From contig JADWOT020000009.1 of the NCBI GenBank assembly GCA_036345935.2, forward strand, positions 4,483,381-4,547,380: 64,000 nt of DNA. The letters are read 5' to 3'. This document shows, piece by piece, positions 37,229-49,323 of the stretch. The translations under genes were made by a program, and so were the position numbers. The stretch's first letter is position 1. The number at the start of each line of letters is the position of its first letter. The notes beneath the pieces are model-generated. The model was given only the letters and a program-made list of their open reading frames with translations, was not told the DNA's origin and searched no databases. Source of the stretch: Taenia hydatigena. Taxonomy: Eukaryota; Platyhelminthes; Cestoda; Cyclophyllidea; Taeniidae.

Positions 37229-38267
37229 GCTGGCAAAACGCTTTTAAAAAAGCACAGGTAATCGAAGCATTGCACTACGAAAGGCGCATTTTGCGTAAAT
37301 TAAAAAGGTATGTTGAGCATGATGCGCATTCCATTAATAAACAAAATCGACAATTTATAAGTTAGCCTGCATAAAACAAGCAAAGGCAACTTTGCCATTT
37401 CGGTTAAGATTATCTCATCGAAATGACGATTTCTGAAACAATGCCTAATATCTCTGTCAGAAAATTTAAAGTATTCACCCCCACTTGTAAAAGAAATTAA
37501 AAATAAAACTGTCGTTATGACAATGATAAGTGCTGCTCTTCCAAAATAGAGTCCAGTGTTTGAGGCTTTGCTTAATTTGTTTGTAAAAAATGACCTACAA
37601 ATAAACACCGCTATGCTTGCATTGTCAATCATAGAAGAGAAGTGAACAGCTTAATTTATATAAGTGCTTGTAAACCTTATAATAATAGTTCACAGTAATG
37701 TATTCCCAATCGTTGTACTTGCCAACTATAAGGATTTTATTTTATACTGACTTATTTTCACGTTAATTAAAACGCACTTAAGAAATGTTGCACATATTTA
37801 CATCCCATGATATAATTACATTTGCTCACAAATTCCTTAAATTATGTAGGAAATTTACCTGAACTCATTCGAGTTAAATTTTTAAACATCATTGGAGGTA
37901 ATTTATTAGTCATTAATCCAAGTAAACTTGAAACTGATTGAGTATTTTTGCATGTAATTAGTGCTCATCACTATTTGATTGTTTACATAGAAGTGTTTGT
38001 GAAAATCGAGTGGATATGTTCACACCAAGTCTCCCTGGACGAGAAAATGTAAAGTGCCTAACATAACAATCATCTTTGATTTTGATCGCTTTGCTAACTA
38101 TTTTAGCTTGCATTCAGCTGCACCACTTATCGAACACCGCCATTTTGTTTCTTTCTTTAAACAAGCTTTAGATTTTTTTGTAGCTTCCTGGTTCCCGTAG
38201 CGCTCTCGCTCCAGGGGCTATTAAATCACCCCTATCAAATAGGACATTTGGGTCCACCACTCAGAAT
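37229..38267. other. Upstream region of the protein 4.1 gene
   Basis: AT-rich, no coding exon recognised. It should include the 5' UTR or an untranslated first exon of the FERM gene; nothing decisive seen. Confidence 0.4.
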
Positions 38268-41200
38268 ATGCAACAAACCTTCAAGTATAACGAATGGAAC
38301 TCAAGTCCTTACAGCACATGGAATGGGAGAGAACGTCGTCTTTCTCAACCACATCAAACAAATTACAGTGATACAGTTGAAGAAGGAAATGCTTTGTCAG
38401 TACATAATGGTGTGAGTGGTGAGCGAACTCCTCTTCCTCGAGCACGCAATCCCAAAGCCTTATCGGCTGGCTCTCAATCCTCACCTAAACCAAGATTTTG
38501 GACTCCTCAAGTTGAACCCTCCCCAGAAAAAAAAAGCAATCCAGCATTCATTGACAAAGGACTGTATGGCAAATTTTTGGCCTCATTCCGAAGAAAGAAG
38601 GCCAAAAAAGCTACACCTGCACCCCCGTTTGTCAATAAGGTGGAGGTGGGTAACTCTGAAAAACCACCCAAACCTGCTTCAGAGGGTATTACAGCACGTA
38701 TTTTGCTTTTGGATGGTGAGGAAGTCTCAATGAAGTTAAGCAAGCGAGCCCTTGGTTTGGAAGTGCTTGAACGTATCTGCAGTGGTCAAGATATTATCGA
38801 ACCTGATTACTTTGGAATCACATACACAGACAAGAAGCTCGGAACATGGGTATGAGTTCATTACTTAAACATGTATGCATTGTTGACAAAGCTCAGCAAA
38901 ATTGCGTACTGCGTCCTGAACTTGATTAAATCCTTTGCAATAGCATAGCATTTTAGGATTTCTGTATGGTTTTCCGCTATAAAATAATTTAAAGTAAGTA
39001 AAGCAATTTATGACATGAATTTGAGGTATTTTTAACATTAAATGCTACAATAAAGTAGTCCGTTTTAAAAGTGACGGAGGAAGGAAGTATCCTTATTCGC
39101 ATATTGAAATTAAACTCATATAACCATTAAATCAAACCTTTTAAGGAAACTGAGCTTAATTCAATTGGTCTATATTACGCCTACTTATTTTCGGTTACTG
39201 AAGATGAAATGATTGTCTTATTGTTTTAGTTTTGGCTGGATGCTGATAAAAAAATTATTAAACAAGTTTCAGGTAAGTAATTATTAAATGCTGATTAATT
39301 TTACAAAGAAAATTTTGCCAATCGCCAAATTTATTTGTGTTGGTTCCCTTCACATCTATTCGTGGTTGATTTTGTATATGCATAGATGACCAGACGGTTG
39401 CTTTTAAAGCATATCCTGGCCCTGGAACTTACTTTCTTTTACTACAGTAATATTTTCACTGGAGCATGGGCTACTGAAGTGTATGGAATGCTACTAGTCT
39501 TTGAGTGGCTTCTAGGAAATACATTAGCGGCTCCGCTTTATAAAGGTATTCAATTAATCGGGTCCATGCCATCGATGCTATGCTCTGTGAACTTTGATGC
39601 TGGTCAGCAGAGTCGACGTGAAGTCCACTGCTGTATAATTGAATCAATCGGCTTTTCGTTAAGTGTAGAGCGTTGTTTTTTGCGAATTTGACTCTTCAGA
39701 TGTTGCGGATTGGCAATTCTATTTCCAAGTGAAATTTTACCCGCCGGAGCCGACGATGCTACAAGACGAGACGACGCGGTACCAGTTAGTGCTGCAGGTG
39801 CGACAAGACGTCTACACGGGAAAGCTGCCCTGTTCCTGGGTCACACAGGCCCTACTCGGCTCCTTCCTCGTGCAGTCGGAGCTGGGGGACTACGATCCCA
39901 CGGCCCAGGGACCTGGAATTGACTACCTCAGACAATTTGAGTTTGTTCGAAGTCCTACCGATCAGTTGCTCCAGAAGATCATGGAACTTCATAAGACTCA
40001 CAAGTGAGTTGCCCGTAGCTATTATAGAAGCTATGAGTGTAAAATCTACAAACATGGATAAACGCAAAAAGGCTCAATACGGGATGTGGGTAAACGCTTG
40101 TTTGCCCGGTGTAGTTAAATCGCCAAATCCATACCATAGCTCTTTTTCTTTCTTAATATTTTAAACCATTAAAGTAATTCACAGAAATGGAGCAAATTAT
40201 GACTTTTTTCGTTGCAACCCAGCTCGCTGCTGCAATCATTTGAACTATTTTCGTCCTCTCAAAAATGTCTAAGAACAGCCACCCTATCCACCAAGAACCA
40301 AAAGTAGCAATAAATATGGTGTAGCTAGGAATGCTTCCAAAAAACTTGACTTGAGTGCTTAGCTCGGAGTTTTGATCATGTTTGTCTTATGATAGGCATG
40401 ATGAGCTGTTGCCGACCGCGCAATGTGACGGAGTTTTATGACATCTGTTGGTTTACATGGATGCGTAGGTAGTTCATTTGCCTGTGTTATTCTTACATCG
40501 ATTAGTGAATCAGAGCTCTACTTCACTAAGGTGACCCTAACATAAAGTGTCACTTTCTTGCTATTTTGGTGTCACATGACCCCTTTTCAACGTGGTTTTC
40601 TTCCCTGCTCTTGTGAAATTTGAAGCTGTTACCGTTTGATATTCTACACGACATCCATTACAATATACTCTCCATACTTCGGACCACTGATTTCTGACTG
40701 GGGTCAAGATGAACCGGTGAAGGTGCGGTACTTATGTCAACGCAGCAATAACATATTTCTTGTCACAAACTACCTGTTGTGCAACATGCCGCAGCACAAG
40801 CCTTTTGAAAAATAGTTGAGGCGATAAAAGCGTCAATTTGGATACCCGGTGTTTGTGGTAGAAACAGCTCAAATGCATTCACCCTGATTGAACAGGCGTC
40901 TTTGTCAAAGTCCTTAGGGCACGTGTGGTACTATTCGCCCCAAGGCGCCGTTCGGTGTTGACATGCGCACGCTCCAGCCCGTCGGTAGGTCTTTAACTCA
41001 TGTGAAATTGGTAACCTCTCACTAGCAGTGTTGGATTAAGGTGAAATTCGCTCAATAGTCACCTTACACATTTACTACCGGTTCATTAAATCGCCACCTG
41101 TTAAATTGGACCAAATTATTAAAATAAGAATTCGTGGCCCACCTTCAAATCGTCAGTACGGTCATACATACAATGAACGTACATTGGAATTTTTCGAAAC

Positions 41201-44200
41201 ATGGTCTTTTGTGAATTTGCAGGTACACGCCTAGCTTTTTCAACTTTGCATTTCTTCATTTACATCCGCCCGCATATTTGAGCCAGCCGTCTCCCCTTAG
41301 TGCAGCCTCTCTAACCCCATCCCACTTCATCGGCTTTGCGATTGAACTTTGACCACATTAATGCTAGTAGTTCTGGCCCCTGTGAATTGTGACTCACCCA
41401 CCCATTGGAGAGAATGCCAAATACTAACTTGAAGGCTTTAGTGCAATACAGTGTTGCAGGTGATGCAATATTTTTCGAAAACCCCAATTATTTTAACTGT
41501 AAGAGAATGCGGATTGTGCAAATTCCTGACATCAACTCAGACAGGAGCATTTAATTTTCTTTTAGTTTATTCATAGTGGAATAAACAATACTTTAATGAC
41601 GCATATAGAATGATTTCTAATGGATAGGTAACTCCAAGACCGTTAATGGAGCGCGGGTTTGATGGTTACCGATAGTCCTCCGGAATAAGATATAATAAAG
41701 ATGTGGTTCTTGACCAACTTTCGATCAGCCCATTTCACCTTACATTTAATACTCTCTTTGATGCCTTTGAGCCTTCTTTTGGACAGCCTTTCACATGCTG
41801 CAACAATTGCCACATGGAAGCAGAGACAGAGCGTCAAATTGAGTTGAAGCAAAGTGTCATGCATTGCCGTTTTTTCTCTCTGCTTCAGAGGCATGAAACC
41901 GGGACAAGCCGATATAAAGTACCTGGAGACTGCGAAGCGATTAGATCTTTATGGTTTGGACCTTCATCCTGCACGGGATATGGAGAATGTGGAAATCTAC
42001 ATCGGCGTAGGGTTCAGTGGCATCGTCGTTTATCGCGACCGCGTTCGGATTGGCCGATTTGCCTGGCCGAAAGTTTTGCGGATCTCTTATAAGAAAAATT
42101 ACTTCTACCTGAAAATTCGTCCTGACTATGTAGGTTCGTTTGATCTTAAAAAACTTGTCGAAAAATTGGTGGTCTATGTAAAATACTGATTAGTTATTTA
42201 GTGGACCCTATTGTGCTCATAGAAGCTTTTGAGAAGTCTCTGAAAAGTGTAAGCTTTGGGCTAATAGTTCAAACGATAACAATCTGCCAAAAGCCCTATC
42301 GTCACAAAAATGACACACCAGGTAAACCTAGAATAAATGCCTTTATTCTGCGAAACTGTGCATGATGACCACAGCCTTTCCGTGGTCCAGTTTTGCAGTT
42401 CACATTCAACAGACGTGGAAGTTTAAGGAACGCAACCTAGGGATCAGTAAGAGTAGATCAATGGTGCAGCTAGAACCTGGAGACTAGTTGGAAATGTCTG
42501 TTTGGAATAACTCACCTAGATGTTGGCGGGCGCGCCTCTGTGCTTGTTTAAGTAATGACACACGGTAAATGGAGTAGCAGAATCATTTATAATTCTTTAG
42601 GAACCATAACACGCGTGTTAAGCCAGGTGTATCTTATGTCCATTAAGGCCATAAGGTGCTTGAGAGCAGAGCTTCGGCAACAAAGCGAAATTTGCACTTG
42701 TCGATTACAGCATAAAGTGGCATTTGGGAAAAGCCGACCTCTAGCAACTTCTGGCATTCACAAAGAGCATTGCTTACCGTCGCGAAACCGTCCGGTCAAA
42801 ACATACTTATGCCAGTTGTGATAGAAGTACATCTGTATTAACGGGTTTATGCAGAAGTGCTGCGAAAGCAGATGAGCGAATGCAATTATTCGCAAAAGAT
42901 ATGAAAATAATGACCTTGTAGACAAGAGGAACGGGGACTTCTTTGACGAAATAAAGGATGAATGGTTCACTATTCACGATTAAATCATAATGTAACAGTA
43001 ATGCTATTATACATTATGAGTGTTTACGAAGACTACATGCCGAATCTTCTGGATTGTCGTACTGCTCATCTATATTAGAGAATAATATTGTTGTTTATCT
43101 TTGCATAGCCATTGATTCGTAACTATAACAATGAAGAGCACTTTGATCTACCTATGCCTCAATAAGTCCAGATGTTTGCACAGTAATTCTTTTGATCGGG
43201 TGCATTATCCCTCTATCAAGTAAATAAACTCAGGTCTACAAACTTGATGGGGCCTATATTATTGGTAATGGCTATAACCTAGACGGAGCCGGATGAAGCA
43301 GTGGTGGGTTTTCTGCTGCTGAATCCACAACTGGCGAAGCGACTGTGGAAGACAGCAGTGGAGCACCACGCTTTCTTCCGGTTGAAAGAGCCGCGTCCGG
43401 CAAAGCGGGGCCCAATCGGATTCTTGGGAAAGTCCTCACGATTTCAGTACTCGGGTAGAACCTTCTTCCAGTACCGCACTACCCAAATCTATCGCCCCGC
43501 AGCAGTGGCGAATGGTGCCCTTGAGGATAATCCGCGACCGTCAAATCAGCGAACTGCCAGTGTTCCTGTTGCCCTCAATCGTGGTAAACCCTTCCTTCCT
43601 CTTACCCCAGGAATTGTACACTCTCGATACTTCTGTTGTTTAAAAGCTTATCTTTACAGAGTTGGTTCATAATGGCTCTTATTTGGAATAATTAATGGCA
43701 CGTCCAAATCGCTCACAAATAGTGTGTAATGGGCGTAAAAGAAATCTCATCTGATTGAAACAATCTAACACGCAAAGTTCTCTCTCCTTTGGTTAGAGAG
43801 TTGATATTGACACCGTTATTTCACTCTTAAATGATGGTCAGCACATTGATGGTGCCTGTTTGAGGTGCATTCCAGTAGCGCATCTGACAGACTCCCTGCC
43901 AAGTTCAAGCCATTTTATTCATTTAAGAGTAATAACAAACTAATGGATGCGAATCTCCTACAAATGCAAACACTGATTAAATTAGTATCCTTATTTTGAT
44001 TATACTCATTATTGTCGTGCTGTCCCAATAGAAAGTCAGTAATGAAGGATCACCTTATTGGAAGTGAGTTTGCTTATGGTCTTCATAATGCTTTTGTGAG
44101 ATTTTTCGGGGTGCTAGTTACAATAACTCCCAATGCTATGCAACTTACTTCTACGTGTGATAAAACTTCTTTGCTATGAAAATGAAGAACGACACTATGA

Positions 44201-46296
44201 GCTGGCATTTATTAGTCTAATTGCATTTATTCAACAGCCAAATCTTAAATAGGGTGAAAAGAATCTGCTAATTTAGTGAACTTAACTTGTACCCATTAGC
44301 CAGTTTGCCAAGCATCCCATACTAGTCTGGACAACATCCCTGCTGTAACTTCAATATTCAGTACTTGGTTAACAAGTCCAAGTGATGAAACAGTTTATGA
44401 AATCTTGTTTTTATTCTAAAGCACCAATCCACCTGACTTATGGCTATGCTACCCTTCCAGCTGGAATTCGTTACAACAGCGTGCACTCGTTAAATCGCAC
44501 TCATCCTCGTGACATGACCATAGGAAAGGCGCAAAGCAGCGACTATCTAGGCCCTACCATACAGGTATGCTACTGTTCAGTCTTCTTAAGTTGAAGCTTT
44601 CTGCCTTATTCATCTTCCAAACTCGTGTTGTTTAAGCACTCTCAACAGCCAATTAGGACTGAGACTTCAAGAGCGTCACCAATCCTATCAGCACAGCGTC
44701 CTTCCCCTTCTCGACCAATCGCAGGTGCGCGCGCCCCGCCGCCGAAACCTTTAAGCAGAAGGAACCAGCGCCCACCCGCAGCACCGACTTACTTTGACAA
44801 TGACGGCTCACTTTTTGATGCCGCCAGCTCAAGGGGCGAAGGCTCCATTCTGGGCTCGGGCATTCGCGGTGCAGACTATGAGGTTAGTCCGGAGTACTGA
44901 CACAGTTGAGGCTGTATATACCGGCAACACCAGTTCAAGTGTTCCTAAATTGAGACGAAGAGTAAGAGAAGGTAACTTTATGATTTGGAGGGCATATTCT
45001 ACTGTGGTGCATAGTTTTTGTTTTCTCTGTAAACAATGCTAATAACTCCGTCAAAGATTAACCACAGGTACTTTTCTGAACCGTTCGGGAAACATATTTC
45101 ATGGACTAATATTAACTGTCAAAGATAATGAGATTTCATAATTTAAAAATATGCTTAAGTGCATAAGTACATCCGAATTTCCCCTCCCATGTTTTAATAT
45201 TAAAATCGATGTAAAATTCGTCGTCCTTTATGTAGTAGCTCCACACGTACAAAATAAACCAGTATCATAATGCGAATCCTATGTCATGCTAGAATGTCTT
45301 GAATACAGAGCACTCCAACTTGAGGATTTTTCACGTTAACCCATTATCAGTATGCAAGGTTCCCATTTGAAAGAAAGGCCTAGTTAATTATACCTTTATC
45401 TAAATGTTGACGAACTGGCTATAAACAAGCCGATCGGCTGGTATAAATCCTTCTTAGGTCCCGCGACAGTTGAGCGCAAACGGGTACTCCTCCTATGCCG
45501 AAGACCAAGAGGATCAATTGATTATTAGCGGCGGTGACTTTACCGACGCGAACGACGTGGGTGGTGCAGAAGGAAGCAGTGTTGTATGGTCCACCTCAAA
45601 TTCCTACAATCCGCAGCCCCCGCAGGACTCTTCAGTACCACAAAACACTCTTTTCTCTCCTTCTTCCCTAGTCGTTCCCCCCTCCTACTTCTCCCGCGAT
45701 CGCAGCCAGAAACTGCACTACGCCAACCTTGGCTATGAATATCCCTCCGACGCCTCACCTGCTCCATTGCGTCCCAATCGACGCGCAGGACCTTATGCGC
45801 AACAGGTAAGCAAACTCAGTGCTACTCTTAAGAGCTACATTGACCACTTTCAGAGAAAACGTATTGGGGACCTGCCTTAGCTTTGGATTTCTGTTAAATC
45901 CAAAATGAGGCACAAAACAACACAGTTTTCCTTTCTTGTTGCATTTGTTTTCACAACATTCACCAAAGATAATCAAATTTTCGCCCGTGAATCTATTTTC
46001 ACTGACAATATTAATGCTCTTAATGGTTAACGTAATTGTTTTCTATTACATAGAATGTTTTTCTTTTAATGCATTTTATTCACCAAATTAAGGAATCGTT
46101 AAGGTGATACTTGGTTCAGATCGTGCATCGTGAGTGCTCAAAGTTTACTTATCTGGCTGGTTAACCAGATGCTACTTTGGCAAACTTAACACACTAATCA
46201 GCCTGTTCTTCTTTGCTTTTGGGTGAGGCGCATATCTTTGCCTTTCAGACCTTCAATGACTATCGGTCACCCACCCCCGATGAGGATTTTCTCTAG
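38268..46296 (+). CDS. EPB41L: Protein 4.1-family FERM protein, complete
   Basis: Links membrane proteins to the spectrin-actin cortex. Nine exons: 38268-38849, 39230-39272, 39700-40003, 41889-42129, 43283-43583, 44461-44564, 44637-44882, 45458-45805, 46249-46296; 2217 nt, 738 residues. Residues 1-145 are a low-complexity head. FERM lobes follow: ARILLLDGEEV and YFGITYTD (F1), VKFYPPEP, LPCSWVTQALLGS and VQSELGDYDP (F2), YGLDLHPARD, GRFAWPKVLRISYKK and FYLKIRP (F3), then AKRLWKTAVEHHAFFR. The segment around SRFQYSGRT begins the FERM-adjacent region. The remaining 240 residues are Pro/Ser-rich, ending DYRSPTPDEDFL. No spectrin-actin-binding or C-terminal 4.1 domain is visible. The exon 7 acceptor could be 12 bases further right. 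Confidence 0.92.
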
Positions 46297-47739
46297 CACC
46301 ATTGGCTCAGTCCCCGGTGTGTTTGTGATTTCCGCCCATGTGATTGGACTGCAACCGTGCATTTGACAGAAAACCGTGATTTCCTACTCTTCCACAAGCA
46401 TCAACTTTTTACGTTCTCCTCTTTTTGCATCTAACAAAGATACGATTTCTTGAGAGATTTAAAGTAGCAGAGGCAGTATGATGATAAAACATTTGTTCTT
46501 TACCATCTAAGCGTCTCGGAGCTGATTAGTGGATAGATGTTACACAACACCAAATTAATTTGGAATTGTTTTTGATGATAACATTTAACGATAAAAGCAT
46601 CAATTATGCACATATTCTCCAGCTAATTTACAACTCAGGTTAACTTGTTAAGCCCGAGAATCATTGTAAACTTCGAGACGGCCAATTTTGTTGACGACCA
46701 GAATTAATCAACGGTTGAAACCAAACACAGTGCATTTCAACAGGACCATGCACAGAGTACATAGTACTTCAAGCATCTGCTCACTAGTAAGTGCTCACAT
46801 TGCTGTCGACTTAAAATCAGAAATAAATATTTTGAATACGTCTGCTGTATTTCAGAACTTTTTGCATCAGTGCCCTTGAACATTTCTCCAAATGCGTAAT
46901 GATAGATGAGCTTGCGTTAAGCAGTTGGCTCGCCGTTTGTGCAAATTATTGCACGTGGACTCAATAAGATGTGGACAACTCGAGCATGGAAAACCCCATT
47001 TGACTAGCATTTGGGAACATTAAGCGTACTGGGGTTTCTCGGATTTGCTAAACCATTGGTCAGTATCATGTTTTATCTCATGATCAGTGCAGAGAAGATC
47101 TCGGAGTAATTTTTGTTTTTTAGACATGGGAAAATCATTTGAATTTAGACATGAAAAGTGAAAATGAGGTGGTAGAAACTTTCAGCATAGATGCCGCAGT
47201 GTATTTATTGGGTCACCACTTCTACTCAAGGATTATGCAGCCATTCAATGTTGTTGGAAATAGGAAAGTTGTTTTGGAAGTGGCGGTCATGTGACCGAAT
47301 CAAAGAATTTTTTTTTGATCTAACTAACTTGTTTAATTTAACGTCGCTTCCTTCGAGTATAGTTGATATTTTATCAGTATTCAGAAGTCTTCCTTCTTCG
47401 CTTACTGAAATCCACATTACTCACAAAGCTTTGTACAAGCGCTAGCAATGCTGAACGCGATCGTCGTTAATGGTGCACTGACTAGCCCACACCACATAAG
47501 TAGGTGATTGGTAGGATAACACCTGTTTGTCCACTTGACCAATTCACATAGATGTCAAATGGGATAAGCATTCTTTGTCTCGTGGAAATCAGGGCTCGAA
47601 AATGATCCACCAATAGTATTTCAACAGGTTTTAATCGCTTTGCTCAAACGTAGAAAGGCATTTAAGAGAAACCCAGAATTAGACAAACAAATAACGCATC
47701 ACTTATCCCTTCCATAAGATTTTAAAAGCGAATCAACAC
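46297..47739. other. Intergenic between the 4.1 gene and solo LTRs
   Basis: Starts with the 3' UTR of the FERM gene. No other gene recognised. The missing first exon of the VPS55-like gene may lie here, but I found no convincing candidate. Confidence 0.4.
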
Positions 47740-47925
47740 TGTAGTACTTTGTTTGTTTGAACTACCGGTTTCGTTCAGGGTCACAGAGGTGTCCATATTG
47801 CCCTTGCTGCGTAGGCTGGCCTCTGGGCCATATCAGTAGCTTATTTCCCTCTGTCCGTTGAATATATATATTCTACTCGAGCATTCTGCCTTATTTTGCC
47901 TTCGAGGGAGCCTTAGGACGCCACA
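47740..47925 (+). repeat. Solo LTR, 186-bp family
   Basis: Complete copy, TGTAGTACTTTG...GGACGCCACA, with a TATATATA stretch in its right half. Flanks aacac and aatac match at four of five bases. By eye it is about 90% identical to the inner copy at 36826. Confidence 0.85.
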
Positions 47926-48002
47926 AATACTCCACCTTTAGGATACTTTGGAATTGTTTGGATAAAAAGTAAAGAAACGCACTTTTAGCTAAACACTGAA
48001 GT

Positions 48003-48188
48003 TGTAATGCTTTGTTTACTTGGACTGCCAGTTTCGGTCAGGGTCACAGTGGTGGCCATATTGCCCTAGCCGCGTAGTCTGGCGTTTGAGTCATGCCAGT
48101 AGCTCATTTCCCTCTGTCCGTTGGAGGTATATATTCTGCTTTGGTACTTTGCCTCCTTTTGCCTTCAAGGGGGCCTCAAGACGCTAAG
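48003..48188 (+). repeat. Second solo LTR, 186-bp family, 77 bp downstream of the first
   Basis: TGTAATGCTTTG...AGACGCTAAG, 186 bp, flanked by gaagt and aaagt (four of five). It is in the same orientation as the copy at 47740, but more diverged, so the two are probably separate insertions. Confidence 0.8.
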
Positions 48189-48455
48189 AAAGTAATGTTT
48201 TTATTCCATTATGCTAAAGAAACGTTTATCGAATAAATGTCTCGTTTAATTAAGGTAAATCAAACGCGTTGCTGAATAAAATCATTGTTTTTTTATTTGC
48301 AAATTTGAAATACGGTTACTCATCTATAATTTACATATTTATGTCAACACTTTTGTTTTACTAACTACTGAAGCTGCCGGTCTTACAGATTTCGCAAGGC
48401 TTTTGATGCAATGAACATAAAATGTAGTTCGAGTAAAATCTTCACCACCATTTAG

Positions 48456-48883
48456 GTATCGTGAGTCTGGCTTTCCTGATCTCTGTTGGATTTACAATGC
48501 TTGTGGTTGGGTGCGTCGTTACAGGAGACTAGTTAGTTCCTGCCTTGATTTGTAAATCCGTGTAGTAACTGGAAACCGTTTGGAGTTATTCCCTTCTACC
48601 TCGTTGCGCCGATTCCGCTTTTAATGGCGATAAATTCGCAGTGTGAAAGGGACGGTGCTGCGTGGAGTGTAATGCTATTTATTCACACCGTTCTCGTCGC
48701 GTCCTGCTTTGCACTCCCTATAGTTTTGGCTCATGCTCCTCTTTCGGCCCCATCGGTACGTCAAATCTCCTCATTGCTTGCTTTCAGATAAACTGGAGTG
48801 CTTGTGGTTTAACTTTAACTGGGAATCTAATCGTTTTCGCCGCTCTTTATACCGCCATGCGTTTGTGCACTACTGGCCAGTAG
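48456..48883 (+). CDS. LEPROTL1: VPS55/LEPROT-like endosomal membrane protein, 5' incomplete
   Basis: Small tetraspan protein of endosomes and Golgi, in the family of yeast Vps55 and vertebrate LEPROT/LEPROTL1, which act in endosome-to-lysosome sorting. Three exons: 48456-48531, 48566-48755, 48788-48883. Four hydrophobic segments match the family: [57 protein letters not shown] and [17 protein letters not shown], with the hallmark [12 protein letters not shown]. The 34-nt first intron is needed to keep frame (GDY|NW). The acceptor at 48455 implies an upstream exon ending in phase 1 that carries the ATG; not found. Family certain, orthologue choice open. Confidence 0.85.
48532..48565 (+). other. 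34-nt intron in the VPS55-like gene
   Basis: GTTAGTTCC...CCGTGTAG. Unspliced, the frame hits a TAG at once; spliced, it gives the family sequence GDYNWKPFG. Confidence 0.8.
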
Positions 48884-49084
48884 CGCTGTCCATCAAAATA
48901 CCAAACCAGCCGTCTGCAAATCTGTCCTGCTCACCTTTCGTCACCCAAGACCATCTATACGCGCTGGACGGCTCTACCTTACCTACTTGTAATCGAGCCT
49001 ATTTATCGACTCTCAGAGACATCTTCACATTTTTAGACATGAAGTATAAGGTAAACCTTCATCAGTTCTCATGAGAAAAATACT

Positions 49085-49101
49085 ATATATATATATATAT
49101 G
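49085..49101. repeat. (TA)n microsatellite
   Basis: About eight TA units between the convergent VPS55-like and CHMP1 genes. Confidence 0.85.
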
Positions 49102-49323
49102 TTTACTCTACTCTAAGTTCGTTTAAATCGGGTGAGAGTATTGTGCAGATGAATCCGTATAATTATGTAGCACAATGAGTTAGTAATGTTGAAAGAAGCG
49201 GCTTGGACATGCGAGGAGCGAGTGGGAATCTTTGGAGTGGTAGGGTCGTTGTGGAGAATTCGAGTAAATCCCGTCGTGAATTGGGTAAAAAAAGTCAATG
49301 GGCCTCCATTGGAATAGTAAGGT

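Noticed and set aside
38268..46296. Assignment of the FERM gene to EPB41L5/Yurt
   Set aside because: F2 and F3 motifs (LLGSFLVQSELGDYDP, GRFAWPKVLRISYKK) match protein 4.1/Coracle much better than EPB41L5.
48239..48256. ATG-containing candidate first exon for the VPS55-like gene (MSRLIK before a GTAAAT donor)
   Set aside because: It ends in phase 0 while the acceptor at 48455 needs phase 1; joining gives an immediate stop.
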